NCBI GenBank assembly: GCA_964389755.1
Contig: CAYMEW010000004.1
Location: forward strand, 72,418-136,417
DNA length: 64,000 bases
Reading direction: 5' to 3'
DNA from: JBBSUQ01 sp964389755
Lineage (GTDB): Bacteria > Bacteroidota > Bacteroidia > Flavobacteriales_D > Crocinitomicaceae
Shown piece by piece: positions 1 through 9,563 of this stretch. Under the pieces are notes generated by a model. That model had not been told where the DNA came from. It worked only from the letters and a program-made list of their open reading frames with translations, and searched no databases. Position 1 is the first letter of the stretch, and every line of letters begins with the position of its first letter. The position numbers were made by a program, and so were the translations under genes.

Positions 1-97
1 TGATTTCATGATATTGCAATTTTACAGGAAGGTCCTGGGCACCGAGTGACAGTGCGGAAAACAGGATAGCGATGAACAGTGAAAAGCGTGTGAACAT
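1..97 (-). CDS. N-terminal end of a secreted protein (cut by window edge)
   Basis: Only the first 32 codons are in the window. The ATG is the complement of 95-97. The reading frame gives a typical signal peptide: a short basic start (MFTRF), a hydrophobic core rich in Leu, Ile, Phe and Ala, and a probable cleavage site after SLGAQ. The mature part seen begins DLPVKLQYH. It lies 5 bp downstream of the small membrane protein gene 103-423 on the same strand, so the two are probably co-transcribed. The function cannot be told from this fragment. Confidence 0.7.
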   Translation of the reverse strand, partial: MFTRFSLFIAILFSALSLGAQDLPVKLQYHEI

Positions 98-102
98 AAG
101 TC

Positions 103-423
103 TTATTTTTTGCGTTTTCCAAGATAAATGCGGTAGGCTACGAGGCCCGGAATACCAATGATGAACAAAAATGCCAATAGCCAGCCTTCCGGCTTCAGGT
201 AAAAATCAACGACATCCGTATTTTCAGCCGGATTATAACCGATCCCGATAAAGTAAGAAAGGCTCAGCTGAACAGGTAACACCTCGCGTCCCAAACCCCG
301 GTCCAAAACCATTTCTCCGTCGAACATCGGTACATTGATTAAAAACAGGATGGCAGAAACAACGATCGTGCCGAGCACGAAGATCAAAAGGGATTTTTTA
401 ACGCGTGGGCTCATATCGAACAC
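103..423 (-). CDS. Small two-helix membrane protein, unknown function
   Basis: A 106-residue protein that I do not recognise. Residues about 10-29 (SLLIFVLGTIVVSAILFLI) and about 80-100 (GWLLAFLFIIGIPGLVAYRIY) are hydrophobic and look like two transmembrane helices. They flank a loop of about 50 residues that probably faces the periplasm. The C-terminus is basic (YLGKRKK), which fits a cytoplasmic end. The gene stops 5 bp before the start of the secreted protein at the left edge, suggesting a common transcript. It is divergent from the glycosyltransferase at 518. Confidence 0.6.
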   Translation of the reverse strand: MFDMSPRVKKSLLIFVLGTIVVSAILFLINVPMFDGEMVLDRGLGREVLPVQLSLSYFIGIGYNPAENTDVVDFYLKPEGWLLAFLFIIGIPGLVAYRIYLGKRKK

Positions 424-517
424 TGATTTTTATGCATTCAAAGTTACACTTTATTCCTTGTGCTGCGGATTTCCCGCTATCCTTCTTATAGCCTAATTAC
501 TTACCTTTACAACTGAG

Positions 518-1636
518 ATGGAAAAACGTTTAGCGTACCTCTGCGGATCGGATAGCCGCGGCGGACTTGAGATGAATCACCTGCGCAATGCAAAATGGAT
601 GCAGGAGCGCGGACACAAAGTGCTGGTGATCGGCTGGGCGGATACGCCATTTGCCCGGGGAGCGCAGCAGGAAGGTCTTCCGTTTATACCACTCGAAAGA
701 TATCGTAAATATTATGACCTGGATGCTCAGCGGAAACTCCTTGCGATCATTCTCGAAGCAAAAATAACACACCTGCTCGTTCGTTCCACGTATGATATGA
801 GCCTCGCGGCAGGAGTGAAAAGACGCTTGCGGTCGAATTTACACCTGTCTTACTTCATGGAGATGCAACTCGGCGTCAAAAAGAGCAATCCGCTGCATAC
901 ACTCCGCTTTCGAAATTTCGACCTGTGGTCCTGCCCGCTGAATTACCTCGTCGAACAGGTGCGTACGATGACCCGTTTTCCGGCTTCGCGCATCGCCCTC
1001 ATTCCTTCGGGCATCGAGTTGGGCAAGTATCAGTCGGAGCAAACACGCGAAGCGGCGCGCGAAGAACTGCAATTACCCACGGGGGGCTTATTTCTCGGAC
1101 TTATCGGGCGCTTCGATCTCCAAAAGGGACAAAAACTGCTTCTCGATGCTTTTGAACGTGCTCGCAAGTCCGGGATGGCTGAAAATGTAAAGCTTTGTTT
1201 TTTGGGAGAACCCACACGCAACGAGTCTGGCGGAGACCTGTATTTCCGCGAGATGGAAAGCTTTATTCGTGAAAACGAATTGTCAGACCTTGTTTACATG
1301 CGTCCCTTTATGCAGGATCCGGCCGTATTTTACCGTGCGATGAACTGGATCGTAATGGCTTCGAAAGCGGAAACCTTCGGGATGGTCACCGTCGAAGCGA
1401 TGGCAGCCGGAACGCCGGTGCTCGGAAGTGATCGCGGCGGAACGCCGGAACTGCTCGACCAGGGTAAGACCGGATTACTTTTTCGTTCGCAGGATGTGGC
1501 GGATCTCGCACAAAAAATCGGGGAACTGGCTTCGGAAGATTTCCACGTTCCCGATTCGGAAACACTTCGGCAACATGCCGCGCGTTTCAGTCACGATCGT
1601 ATTTGCCAACTGGTTGAAAAGCACCTCGGACTCTAA
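518..1636 (+). CDS. Glycosyltransferase family 4 (GT-B fold)
   Basis: A 372-residue GT-B glycosyltransferase expected to transfer a sugar from a nucleotide-sugar donor to a glycan or lipid acceptor at the cytoplasmic face of the membrane. The N-terminal domain has the glycine-rich acceptor loop (SRGGLEMNH, about residues 13-21). The C-terminal donor domain has IGRFDLQKGQ (about 193-202) and the GT4 E-x7-E signature within SKAETFGMVTVEAMAAG. This is followed by the GGTPELL segment that contacts the nucleotide. No signal peptide or membrane helix is seen. It stands alone on the plus strand ahead of a sensor kinase, and the polysaccharide genes at 16-22 kb could use it. Donor and acceptor cannot be told. 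Confidence 0.88.
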   Translation: MEKRLAYLCGSDSRGGLEMNHLRNAKWMQERGHKVLVIGWADTPFARGAQQEGLPFIPLERYRKYYDLDAQRKLLAIILEAKITHLLVRSTYDMSLAAGVKRRLRSNLHLSYFMEMQLGVKKSNPLHTLRFRNFDLWSCPLNYLVEQVRTMTRFPASRIALIPSGIELGKYQSEQTREAAREELQLPTGGLFLGLIGRFDLQKGQKLLLDAFERARKSGMAENVKLCFLGEPTRNESGGDLYFREMESFIRENELSDLVYMRPFMQDPAVFYRAMNWIVMASKAETFGMVTVEAMAAGTPVLGSDRGGTPELLDQGKTGLLFRSQDVADLAQKIGELASEDFHVPDSETLRQHAARFSHDRICQLVEKHLGL

Positions 1637-1683
1637 GCATACGTTTTCCGGCAAATTCTCGTTATTTTTAGCGAAGTAAAAGG

Positions 1684-3237
1684 ATGAATCTATACTCCAA
1701 CAAACAGAAATGGAAAGTCGTGCTACTGATCATTGCGCTCGGGATGGTCACCGCATCCCTCTTTGTGTCCAACAGCATCGTCCAAAAGGTCAGCGAACGC
1801 GAACGTGAGAGGGCGCGACAGTGGGGCGGAGCAATTCAGAAAAAACTGGAACTCGTGCGCCTGACCAATCACACCTTTACGCAATTGCGTGACCGTGAAC
1901 TGGAAAAAATGGAATTGCTCGTTGCCGCGCAAAAGGAAGTATTGCGTCCCGCACCCGCTGATGCCATGCCGGATTATACCTTCCCAATGAGCATTGTGAA
2001 TCAGAATAATGATATTCCTGTGATTCTCCTGGAGAATGATGAGAACATCTCACAGTATCGCAACATCGAGTTGGATACGGCCTATTTTCGCAATAAATAT
2101 TCAAATTTCACGGAAAAACAGGTTCGAAAAGCTTTTGAAGATTCACTTTTGCGACTGGCCGATGCGTGGCGAAAGAAAAACCCGTCGTTTACGATCGAGG
2201 TATTCGAAGGACTTTTCCTGACTTATATTTACAATGATTCGCGGGAAATTCAGCGGCTTGAGCGCGAGCGCGATTCATTAATACAATCATTCAACCAGGA
2301 ACTGATCGACAACGAAGGACTAGTGCCTGTTATTCTCATGGACGGAACGAATGACAGCATCATCGGGAGCAACCTGCCGGCCGAGAAAACGCGCAAGGAA
2401 AACCTGCGCCGCACCCTGTCGGATCTCGAAGCACAAAACACGCCAATTGTGCTGGATTTTAGAAACGGAACCGTTTCGCACCTTTATTACGACAGCAGCC
2501 CTGAGTTGAAACAATTGCAGTTCTTTCCGTACATCCAGTTCCTGATCATCGGGTTATTCGCGCTGATCGGTTACCTCATTTTTTCCACGTTCCGGAAAGC
2601 CGAGCAGAACCAGGTTTGGGCCGGGATGGCCAAAGAAACGGCGCATCAGCTGGGTACACCGCTGTCTTCCCTCATGGCCTGGATCCAGTTGCTGGAATCG
2701 GAGAACATCAACCAGATGATCCCGCAGGAAATGGAGAAGGATGTGAAGCGACTCGAAAAAGTAACGGATCGCTTTTCGAAGATCGGTTCGGGGGCCAAAC
2801 TGGACGACAAAGACCTGACGGCTACCGTCGAAAACGTCATGTCGTACCTGCGCCCGCGTATTTCAGACAAAGTGGAAATCCACACCGAAATTGAACAGGA
2901 AGTGGAAGCGGCTCACAACGGTTCGCTCATGGAGTGGGTGATCGAGAACATTTGTAAAAATGCCGTGGATGCTATGGAAGGACGCGGTTCGTTGTACGTT
3001 TCGCTTAAACGTGTACCCGAATGGGCATACATCGAGATCAAAGACAGCGGTAAGGGAATTCCGCAGAAACACTTCAAAACGATCTTCCAACCCGGTTATT
3101 CCACCAAAAAACGCGGCTGGGGACTCGGACTTTCGCTCGTGCGTCGTATCGTGCGCGAATACCACCACGGAAAGGTATATGTGCTCGATTCCCAGGTGAA
3201 TGTCGGCACAACTTTCCGGATCGCGATCCCGCTCTAA
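1684..3237 (+). CDS. Membrane sensor histidine kinase, orphan
   Basis: A 517-residue sensor kinase. Helix 1 is at about residues 12-30 and helix 2 at about 280-300 (FFPYIQFLIIGLFALIGYLIF), enclosing a periplasmic domain of about 250 residues that matches no domain I recognise and begins with a predicted coiled coil rich in Arg and Glu. The H-box is AKETAHQLGTP with the phospho-acceptor at His321. The ATPase domain shows the N-box (ENICKNAVDAMEG), DSGKGIP and GWGLGLSL. No response regulator gene is adjacent. The stop codon overlaps the stop of the convergent T9SS gene by 4 bp. The QLGTP H-box is of the kind seen in many Bacteroidetes kinases. Confidence 0.88.
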   Translation: MNLYSNKQKWKVVLLIIALGMVTASLFVSNSIVQKVSERERERARQWGGAIQKKLELVRLTNHTFTQLRDRELEKMELLVAAQKEVLRPAPADAMPDYTFPMSIVNQNNDIPVILLENDENISQYRNIELDTAYFRNKYSNFTEKQVRKAFEDSLLRLADAWRKKNPSFTIEVFEGLFLTYIYNDSREIQRLERERDSLIQSFNQELIDNEGLVPVILMDGTNDSIIGSNLPAEKTRKENLRRTLSDLEAQNTPIVLDFRNGTVSHLYYDSSPELKQLQFFPYIQFLIIGLFALIGYLIFSTFRKAEQNQVWAGMAKETAHQLGTPLSSLMAWIQLLESENINQMIPQEMEKDVKRLEKVTDRFSKIGSGAKLDDKDLTATVENVMSYLRPRISDKVEIHTEIEQEVEAAHNGSLMEWVIENICKNAVDAMEGRGSLYVSLKRVPEWAYIEIKDSGKGIPQKHFKTIFQPGYSTKKRGWGLGLSLVRRIVREYHHGKVYVLDSQVNVGTTFRIAIPL

Positions 3238-6200
3238 AAATCCTGCAGGTCTGTTTGTCGCATCACGATGAACGCTTTCAAAACGGTGCTTCCCACGTCC
3301 GGAACTTCTACGTGTATAAGATACGTTCCTCCGGAGATCGGGATGTTCTGTTCATTGGTCAGCGTCCAGTCTATGAACGTTTGCGGCGAATCCTTTTTGA
3401 ATGTTTTGATCAGTTTTCCACTTACGGTATAGATCCGAACGGTGCACAAATAGGGCAGGTTTGTGATCTTTACGCGGGTATCCAGTTTGTTCGGTTCGTA
3501 CCCGGAGCGTGCGTTGTATGGATTCGGAACCACGCGAATATTCTTTAATTCGTCTGCCAGTACGCGCGACTGGTCGTACTCTGTGTATGAGTCGTTCATG
3601 TTCCAGGCATATTTTGGCCGCCCGTTATTCTCTCCCGTGGCAGCGTATTCTTGGAATTCTTTATTGATCCGCACTTTCAGGGTCACATCCGTCGAAAGCA
3701 GTTCGTGTCCGTGGTTGAGCAGCGGATTTACAACCCATGAAAGATTGCTGTAGAGGTCGCGGTACGAACTAAGTGTTTCATCCATCAGGTGATCGTAGAG
3801 CCAGGTATTGCTCTCGCTGTAATACGGGCAACCGGTATTGTTGATATCCACGCCAAACACGTAGATCGGGTGCTGTCCGCCCAGGATCGGGTTCCCGTTC
3901 GGGTCGGTGAGTCGCTCGGTCGGGTTCCAGATGAGGTCGTTTCCATTGTCGGGAACAAGGAAGGAATTTTCCCCGAAAGCCATGTGCAGGCGGTAGCCGG
4001 TGTTTACATCGATCGCATAACCCGGAAACCAGCTCATGCCGTAAGTACCGTCGTTAAGGGGCTGCCTGTTCTTCCCGATACTCGGTGTGCGACGCAGGGT
4101 TCCTGCCCGGGCGTTTCCGGTAGACAGATTTTCATCACGGCATAGTTCAATCACCGGACAACGGGTCCATTTGGATCGGTCGGAAGTCAGCACGATGTCT
4201 ACCGAACCAATGCGTGGCAGTGTGGCCTGATTCTGAGCACTCAGAATGCCGCTGGCGAAGAAATCACTTTTTCCGACAGGCATGAAATCACATTCGGTTC
4301 CCACGAGGCAGAAGGGCGCAATTCCCCCGTCGATCAATTTCGGGTATTCTTTTTCAGGATCTTTTCCGAGCCTGTCATTGTAGCAAGCCGGGTTGAAAAT
4401 TCCAAGAGATGGATCTGTCTCGTCCGCGTTGGCATGGAAAGTTCCCGAACGAATCCAGTTGGTAGGGAAAAACTGGTCATTGTCAGAAACAAAACCAAGC
4501 CACTGTTTCGCAGAATCTGCAAAATTGATCGACCCGCCGATTGGATCTGCGAAGTAAGTGTACGTCGGGCCGGATGATCCGACCTGGTAATTCTTATGCT
4601 GTAAAATGCGCAGCGAAACGCCCCATTGGGGGATGAGTTGTTCGTTATCCTGCTGAATGCTTTTGTCGCTGCTCACGGAATCGAGCAGGTTGCCATAACG
4701 CTTGTCATACCGGTAAACAACCCAGGACGCCGTATCGATTTCCGTATACGAACGAAATGCACATTCGAAATAGCCGGGTGCCACGTTCAACGGATCGATG
4801 ATCTTCAGTTCGATCGGGCCCTGTGAGCGAGCATAAGTGAGTTCATCGAGTTGTCCCTGGTTGAGAAGTGTCCGGATGCTTTCTGGTGTAAGGTCGAGAA
4901 AGGTAAAATTACTCCCGGTACCATCCAGGCGGGTGATCTCAGGTCCGTCGCCGTATGCGAATTCAGTTAGAAGTCCACCGGATTCAACGGCAGGATCATG
5001 CGGTATTCCTTCAATGGGGCGAATTTCGCCAATCGCGGCTTTCCGGCTGGCGAGGTACACTTTTTTCTGCCCGTCGATCGCGGTTGGATCGTCCGGGTTA
5101 TATGTCTCATAGTTGTTGTAGGCGTACGAAATAGCCATGTAGTAATAGCGCTTAAAGTTTACCAGGCGTGAGTCACCCTGCGCGAACAGGTCGTTTTTTA
5201 CACTGAAACTGTGGCGGATTCCTGCATCAGTTCCGTCCACGTATTCAATCGGCACACTGGCTTGCAAAACTTCGTCGAATTCAAAGTTGATCAGCCTTCC
5301 GATACCATCTTTGATGTCGCACTGCGCCACCTGGCGGGCAAGCTGTGGGTTTTTGAGGTCGGAAGACGATACGGAATTGTCTTTCAGCTGGTAGATCTGG
5401 TATCCCTGGAAACGGTAAGTCTTGTCGGCCGTACTGTCTTCGGAAACAATGAACGGATCCTTTTCGGTATATTCTTCTCCGTAGTTGTTGGAATTTACGG
5501 GGTTGTAGATCGTGAGAATCAGTTCATTTTGCAGTTCCTGGATCTCGAGTTCGGGCGCATGCGGACCGTCCAGGACTTTGAAGCAGTTCTCGAATAATGC
5601 CTGCGCTTTGTCATCGGCCCGGCGTAAAATTTCTACCGATGCAAACGGGTCTCCGGCTGTTGCGCGTGCCCAGACTACGCCCACAGTGATGTTGTTAACG
5701 GCACCTGGTTTCAGTACAAATGGTCCGGCAGACTGTAAAAAACGCCGGTCGTTGGGTGTGTTTCCGGCCGTTTGTTCGGTCCAGGGAGTTTGCGGTACGC
5801 CCCCTGTTCCCCAGCCGAGCGGATCCGTATCTCCGGGAAACATGAAGTCGCAGGGAACGCTCTGATCGGCATCCGGATCCGAAAGGTGACCGCTTCCACC
5901 GTAATAGAACGGAGTTCCGTCCTTCCAGAAACCGCGCAGGTAATTGTAATAGTCGGTTGCCCCGATCGGGTCGGTCTGGTTCGGATTGGCGCCGTTGGTC
6001 GTATTACTGTAATACAGGAAGCGCCGCATTCCGTAGCGTTCGTTATCCACGATTCCGTCTCCGTAACCGATCCCGTTCAGCGCTTCGCCTTCTTCAATTC
6101 CAAAAGCATTGTCGATCCCGTCGTCATCCTGGTAGGGGCCTTCAAAAAAGTCGACTCCCACAGCGGGCGGGTTATCTCCGTAACCGAAAAATCCTCCGTT

Positions 6201-7205
6201 GTTTGCATCGAGGTTGTCGCCGTTGTAATAATAGGCGAGTCCGCGGCTTACGTCACAACCGACATAATCATCATACGGATCGCCGAGCGCTCCGTCTGTA
6301 AAGTATCCGAAATAGGTATCAAAAAGCGTTTGCGTTCCGCGGTTGATGAGTTCGTAATTGTAGAAGGTCATGTTATTTACCTCGTCGTTGGAAGCAAAGG
6401 CAAAAGCCTGCGCACGAATTTCCATCCCGATCGGTTCGGCATTTGTTTCTGTATGGATGTTCCCTTTGTCGTTCATTACCCACCAGAAATTGAGGTCGCC
6501 GTAAAGTGATACGCGTTTGTCCGTCTTACAATCTTTTGTTTTGTTAATGTCGTGCCAGGGATAATCCCCGTCGAGGTAGTTGTAGTTTCCATCTTCGTTC
6601 CGGTCGAAAAAGGGCGCCAGGTAGTAATCCTGTCCCTGCGAAACGTCACCGTGCGCCGGCCATTCTTTGATGATATCCGGAACCGTATAGTTCGGGAAGA
6701 GCGTGCTTTGGTTGTTCGTCCCGTTCTCTGCATCAGCCAGGCCGGTTTCGTACCAGGCATTGAATTCGCGGATCTCGTCCTGCGTTGTTACGAAGTGTTT
6801 GTCGTATTTGAGGCAGTTGTCCGAAGTGGTGTTGGCTGTAATTTCGGTAAGCGGACCGGTCCAGTAGTCCTGCCCGTTGCGATAGCGCAGTGCAGCAAGT
6901 TTGAGCTGTCCGTTCGCATCCGTTCCACCCAACCAGAGTGCTGAGGTAAAAAGCGCCATGATCCCTGAGTTTTTTGGGACTTCGTATTGAGAGAAGTTCT
7001 GACCCGGAACCTGCCAGAGGTTTCCCGCAGTGTGAATGAGCGCGCGTACGTTATTGAGTTGCAGGTAGGTGCTACTGGTCGGTGGGGCGCAACCCGCGGC
7101 TTTGGCAGGAATTTCGACTTTTTGTTTGCCGGGCGTTCCCTGGTAAGGCTGGGCAAATAAGAAAACGGGCATTAGCACGGACAGCAGAACCGCAAAAATT
7201 TTCAT
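3234..7205 (-). CDS. Very large secreted protein with T9SS type A-like C-terminal domain
   Basis: A 1323-residue surface or secreted protein. The signal peptide is clear (MKIFAVLLSVLMPVFLFAQ). The N-terminal part (LQLNNVRALIH ... ALWLGGTDANGQLKLAALRYR, about residues 45-105) matches a family of giant Bacteroidetes exoproteins whose role is not known. Many Asp/Asn/Gly-rich stretches (for example DDDGIDNAFG and RNEDGNYNYLDGDYP) look like calcium-binding loops. The end carries VVPNPYNARSGYE and a beta-sandwich finishing in GGTYLIHVEVPDVG, as in C-terminal domains read by the type IX secretion system. The upstream sequence has a TATCTTTC box close to the Bacteroidetes -7 element. The stop overlaps the kinase stop by 4 bp. 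Confidence 0.82.
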   Translation of the reverse strand: MKIFAVLLSVLMPVFLFAQPYQGTPGKQKVEIPAKAAGCAPPTSSTYLQLNNVRALIHTAGNLWQVPGQNFSQYEVPKNSGIMALFTSALWLGGTDANGQLKLAALRYRNGQDYWTGPLTEITANTTSDNCLKYDKHFVTTQDEIREFNAWYETGLADAENGTNNQSTLFPNYTVPDIIKEWPAHGDVSQGQDYYLAPFFDRNEDGNYNYLDGDYPWHDINKTKDCKTDKRVSLYGDLNFWWVMNDKGNIHTETNAEPIGMEIRAQAFAFASNDEVNNMTFYNYELINRGTQTLFDTYFGYFTDGALGDPYDDYVGCDVSRGLAYYYNGDNLDANNGGFFGYGDNPPAVGVDFFEGPYQDDDGIDNAFGIEEGEALNGIGYGDGIVDNERYGMRRFLYYSNTTNGANPNQTDPIGATDYYNYLRGFWKDGTPFYYGGSGHLSDPDADQSVPCDFMFPGDTDPLGWGTGGVPQTPWTEQTAGNTPNDRRFLQSAGPFVLKPGAVNNITVGVVWARATAGDPFASVEILRRADDKAQALFENCFKVLDGPHAPELEIQELQNELILTIYNPVNSNNYGEEYTEKDPFIVSEDSTADKTYRFQGYQIYQLKDNSVSSSDLKNPQLARQVAQCDIKDGIGRLINFEFDEVLQASVPIEYVDGTDAGIRHSFSVKNDLFAQGDSRLVNFKRYYYMAISYAYNNYETYNPDDPTAIDGQKKVYLASRKAAIGEIRPIEGIPHDPAVESGGLLTEFAYGDGPEITRLDGTGSNFTFLDLTPESIRTLLNQGQLDELTYARSQGPIELKIIDPLNVAPGYFECAFRSYTEIDTASWVVYRYDKRYGNLLDSVSSDKSIQQDNEQLIPQWGVSLRILQHKNYQVGSSGPTYTYFADPIGGSINFADSAKQWLGFVSDNDQFFPTNWIRSGTFHANADETDPSLGIFNPACYNDRLGKDPEKEYPKLIDGGIAPFCLVGTECDFMPVGKSDFFASGILSAQNQATLPRIGSVDIVLTSDRSKWTRCPVIELCRDENLSTGNARAGTLRRTPSIGKNRQPLNDGTYGMSWFPGYAIDVNTGYRLHMAFGENSFLVPDNGNDLIWNPTERLTDPNGNPILGGQHPIYVFGVDINNTGCPYYSESNTWLYDHLMDETLSSYRDLYSNLSWVVNPLLNHGHELLSTDVTLKVRINKEFQEYAATGENNGRPKYAWNMNDSYTEYDQSRVLADELKNIRVVPNPYNARSGYEPNKLDTRVKITNLPYLCTVRIYTVSGKLIKTFKKDSPQTFIDWTLTNEQNIPISGGTYLIHVEVPDVGSTVLKAFIVMRQTDLQDF

Positions 7206-7262
7206 AAGTAGTGCTTTATTAACGCGAAAGATAAGCAGTTATTCCGAAAAATAAAATTACGT

Positions 7263-8543
7263 TCAGAGTTCTTTGGCAAAGGCGATCAGCAATTCACGAA
7301 TATCGTTGAATTCGTTAAAGCTTAAGTTGGTATACGTATCGTACACATCGTGGTAATTCTTATTCGGCCCCATGGTATAGATAAAGAATGCCGGAACGCC
7401 CTTTTCGCTGAAAAAATAATGATCGCTGTTGGCTGCAGGTCCGCGCTGTTTCACGGTTTTCAGGTAATGGTGTTTTTCATTGAGTTCTTTGAGGGCATTG
7501 TATTGTTCAGGGAAAAGCGTAGCATTCACGACCGTAATGCCATCTTCACCGCTACCCATGATGTCCAGGTTGAGCAGGAAACTCATTTTTTCGAGTTTGT
7601 AGAGCGGGTGTTCGGTGAAATAGTGCGACCCGATGAGCCCGGCCTCTTCCCCGGCGAAAGCAATGAACAGTACATTGAAATCCGGACGGTGTTCACTGTA
7701 GTATTTGGCGAGTGAAAGCAGCATGGCCGTGCCACTGGCGTTGTCATTTCCCCCGGGAAAGTAAGTATTGGTTCCCATCTGCCCAAGGTGGTCGTAATGT
7801 GCCGTAAAAACGATCGTTTTTTTGCTTTTCCGCGAAGCTTCGAGGTATCCGATCACGTTGCGTGCATGATGTTCTTTTAGCAGTTTGGCATCAATGCTCA
7901 GTTCGAATTCCGGTTTTTGGCTGCCGCGATACACGGAATCCTGCACATAGATGTAGGGGTAACGCGTTTGTTCGCCGCTTACGCTCCAGGTAAATTTGCT
8001 GTCGGTAAGTTCGATCACGGGAATCATCTGCGCGAGCTCACGACCGAGTCCGTGCAATTGTTTGAGACTGTCGGCCGGAACGCCTTTGAAATCGAGAAGT
8101 AGGGCATTGCTTTCGCTTTGTTTTTCCATTGCACGCAGCGCGCGGATCAGGCGTTCGCGATCGATCAGGACGTTGCTGTCGAGCACATGCGGATGCAGGA
8201 TGAACGTTCCTCCCGAACTGGCGGCATCCATGAGGAATTCCGTGCCCGGTTCGAGTGCTTTACCGTTGAGACTAACCGACATTTCTCCCGGGAAAGTGTT
8301 TACCGGAAAGGTGAAATCCTGGAAATAGCAGTCTTTTTTCGAAAGAGCTTTCAGTCCGAGTTTTTTGAATTCACCGGCCAGGTATTCCGCTGCGATGGAA
8401 TCACCGCCGTTGACGTAACCGCGTCCGTGAAATTCCGGGCTGCAAAGTGTTTGCGTTACCTCGCGGCCGTAGTCGTTCTTTTGCGCAAAGAATACGTTAC
8501 TGCTGCAAAGTAAGATGGTCGTTAGCAGTATCAGTTTATGCAT
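7263..8543 (-). CDS. Secreted M28-family zinc aminopeptidase
   Basis: A 426-residue exopeptidase, probably an aminopeptidase acting in the periplasm or outside the cell. A signal peptide ends near residue 20 (SSNVFFAQ). The M28 two-zinc site is complete: H249 in HYDHLG, D267 in GGNDNASG, the catalytic E299 and ligand E300 in FAGEEAG, D327 in NLDIMG, and a histidine near the C-terminus in YHDVYDTYTN. The family cleaves N-terminal residues from peptides. Its start overlaps the end of the acidic gene 8536-9399 by 8 bp, so the two are translated from one message. The ATG chosen is the first that gives a proper signal peptide. Confidence 0.92.
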   Translation of the reverse strand: MHKLILLTTILLCSSNVFFAQKNDYGREVTQTLCSPEFHGRGYVNGGDSIAAEYLAGEFKKLGLKALSKKDCYFQDFTFPVNTFPGEMSVSLNGKALEPGTEFLMDAASSGGTFILHPHVLDSNVLIDRERLIRALRAMEKQSESNALLLDFKGVPADSLKQLHGLGRELAQMIPVIELTDSKFTWSVSGEQTRYPYIYVQDSVYRGSQKPEFELSIDAKLLKEHHARNVIGYLEASRKSKKTIVFTAHYDHLGQMGTNTYFPGGNDNASGTAMLLSLAKYYSEHRPDFNVLFIAFAGEEAGLIGSHYFTEHPLYKLEKMSFLLNLDIMGSGEDGITVVNATLFPEQYNALKELNEKHHYLKTVKQRGPAANSDHYFFSEKGVPAFFIYTMGPNKNYHDVYDTYTNLSFNEFNDIRELLIAFAKEL

Positions 8544-9399
8544 AGCGCCGGTCGAGTTTCTGCATGAATTCGGCTACCGTTTCACTGTCGATGTCCCAGG
8601 AAAATTCGTCACTGTAGGCAAAAGCGATTCTGCGTGCCGCTTCGAGGTTTTGCTGACCGTCCAGTTTCTTGATCGCATCCGAAAAGGCCTCGCCCGATCC
8701 GTCGAACAGTTCATTGATGTATTGCAGGCGCTCGTTCATGCCGAAAGATCCGACAAGCGTGTCGAGTTTGCTGAGTTTTAGACGTTTTGCGAGTGAATTG
8801 TCTTCTTGCGCAAGCCTGTCTGCAAACGAACCGCTCACGGGAGGTACCTCTGTTTTGGGTTCCGGTTTTGGGGCTTCGGTTGTTTCAGGTTTGTTTTCTG
8901 CCTGCTGCGGAGCCGGACTTCCCGCTGACTCGCCTTGCGTTGAAGTTTTAACTTCTGGCTTTACTTCGGGTTCGGGAGCACGTTGTGGTTCCGATGAAGG
9001 CGTTTCCGGAGCCTCAAAACTGAAAGGTTCGGATTCCTCCTCGTCCTGTCCGAACAAACTGAAATCGATAGTCGGTGTTTCATCCTGCGCTTCCGGTTTG
9101 GCTTCGGGCGTTTTTTCTTCTTTTTCCTCCTTTTGGTTCGGAAGTTCCGGGCTTATGGCTTCGTTTTTCGCTTCTGTATCTTCCACCTCGTGGCGTGCTT
9201 CGGAAACCGGGTCGTCGCTGTGTTCAAACACCCTGGCCTCGATGGCCTTGTAGCGCAGGATGACCGTACGCTCGTGCAGTGCACCGGTCAGTTCAACGAG
9301 TTCGTTGAGCTCGTCGAGGCCCAGACGGCCAGCGTTCATGCGTTCGAAATGTTCCTGGATGGTGGTCAACAGGTCCTCTTTGGTTCCAAATTTTGCCAT
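8536..9399 (-). CDS. Acidic protein with a proline/glutamate-rich linker, unknown function
   Basis: I do not recognise this 287-residue protein. It has three parts. Residues 1-65 are helical (KFGTKEDLLTTIQEHFERM ... RTVILRYKAIEA). Residues about 70-195 form a low-complexity linker rich in Glu, Pro and Lys (for example PNQKEEKEEKTPEAKPEAQ). Residues about 195-287 form a compact helical domain (FADRLAQEDNSLAKRLKLSKL ... EFMQKLDRRYA). No signal peptide or membrane helix is present, so it is probably cytoplasmic. It precedes and overlaps the secreted peptidase gene by 8 bp, but nothing ties the two functionally. It is divergent from the thymidine kinase gene. Confidence 0.75.
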   Translation of the reverse strand: MAKFGTKEDLLTTIQEHFERMNAGRLGLDELNELVELTGALHERTVILRYKAIEARVFEHSDDPVSEARHEVEDTEAKNEAISPELPNQKEEKEEKTPEAKPEAQDETPTIDFSLFGQDEEESEPFSFEAPETPSSEPQRAPEPEVKPEVKTSTQGESAGSPAPQQAENKPETTEAPKPEPKTEVPPVSGSFADRLAQEDNSLAKRLKLSKLDTLVGSFGMNERLQYINELFDGSGEAFSDAIKKLDGQQNLEAARRIAFAYSDEFSWDIDSETVAEFMQKLDRRYA

Positions 9400-9563
9400 G
9401 GTTTTATTTTTTCAACATTATCGGAAAGTTGCTAACGTTCGGTGTGCGTCCTTACCGGAATTAACGACCTTTAGCCGGTAAAATTATAGCTATCCGGCAG
9501 AGAAATCGCGTTTATGCCCGAAAGTTCTCTTCGAAATAGTGTTAATAACCAGCAAGTACCAGT

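Noticed and set aside
5772..6509. 245-codon plus-strand frame, Val- and Ile-rich
   Set aside because: It is the reverse complement of the well-supported T9SS protein gene; its length reflects codon bias on the opposite strand.
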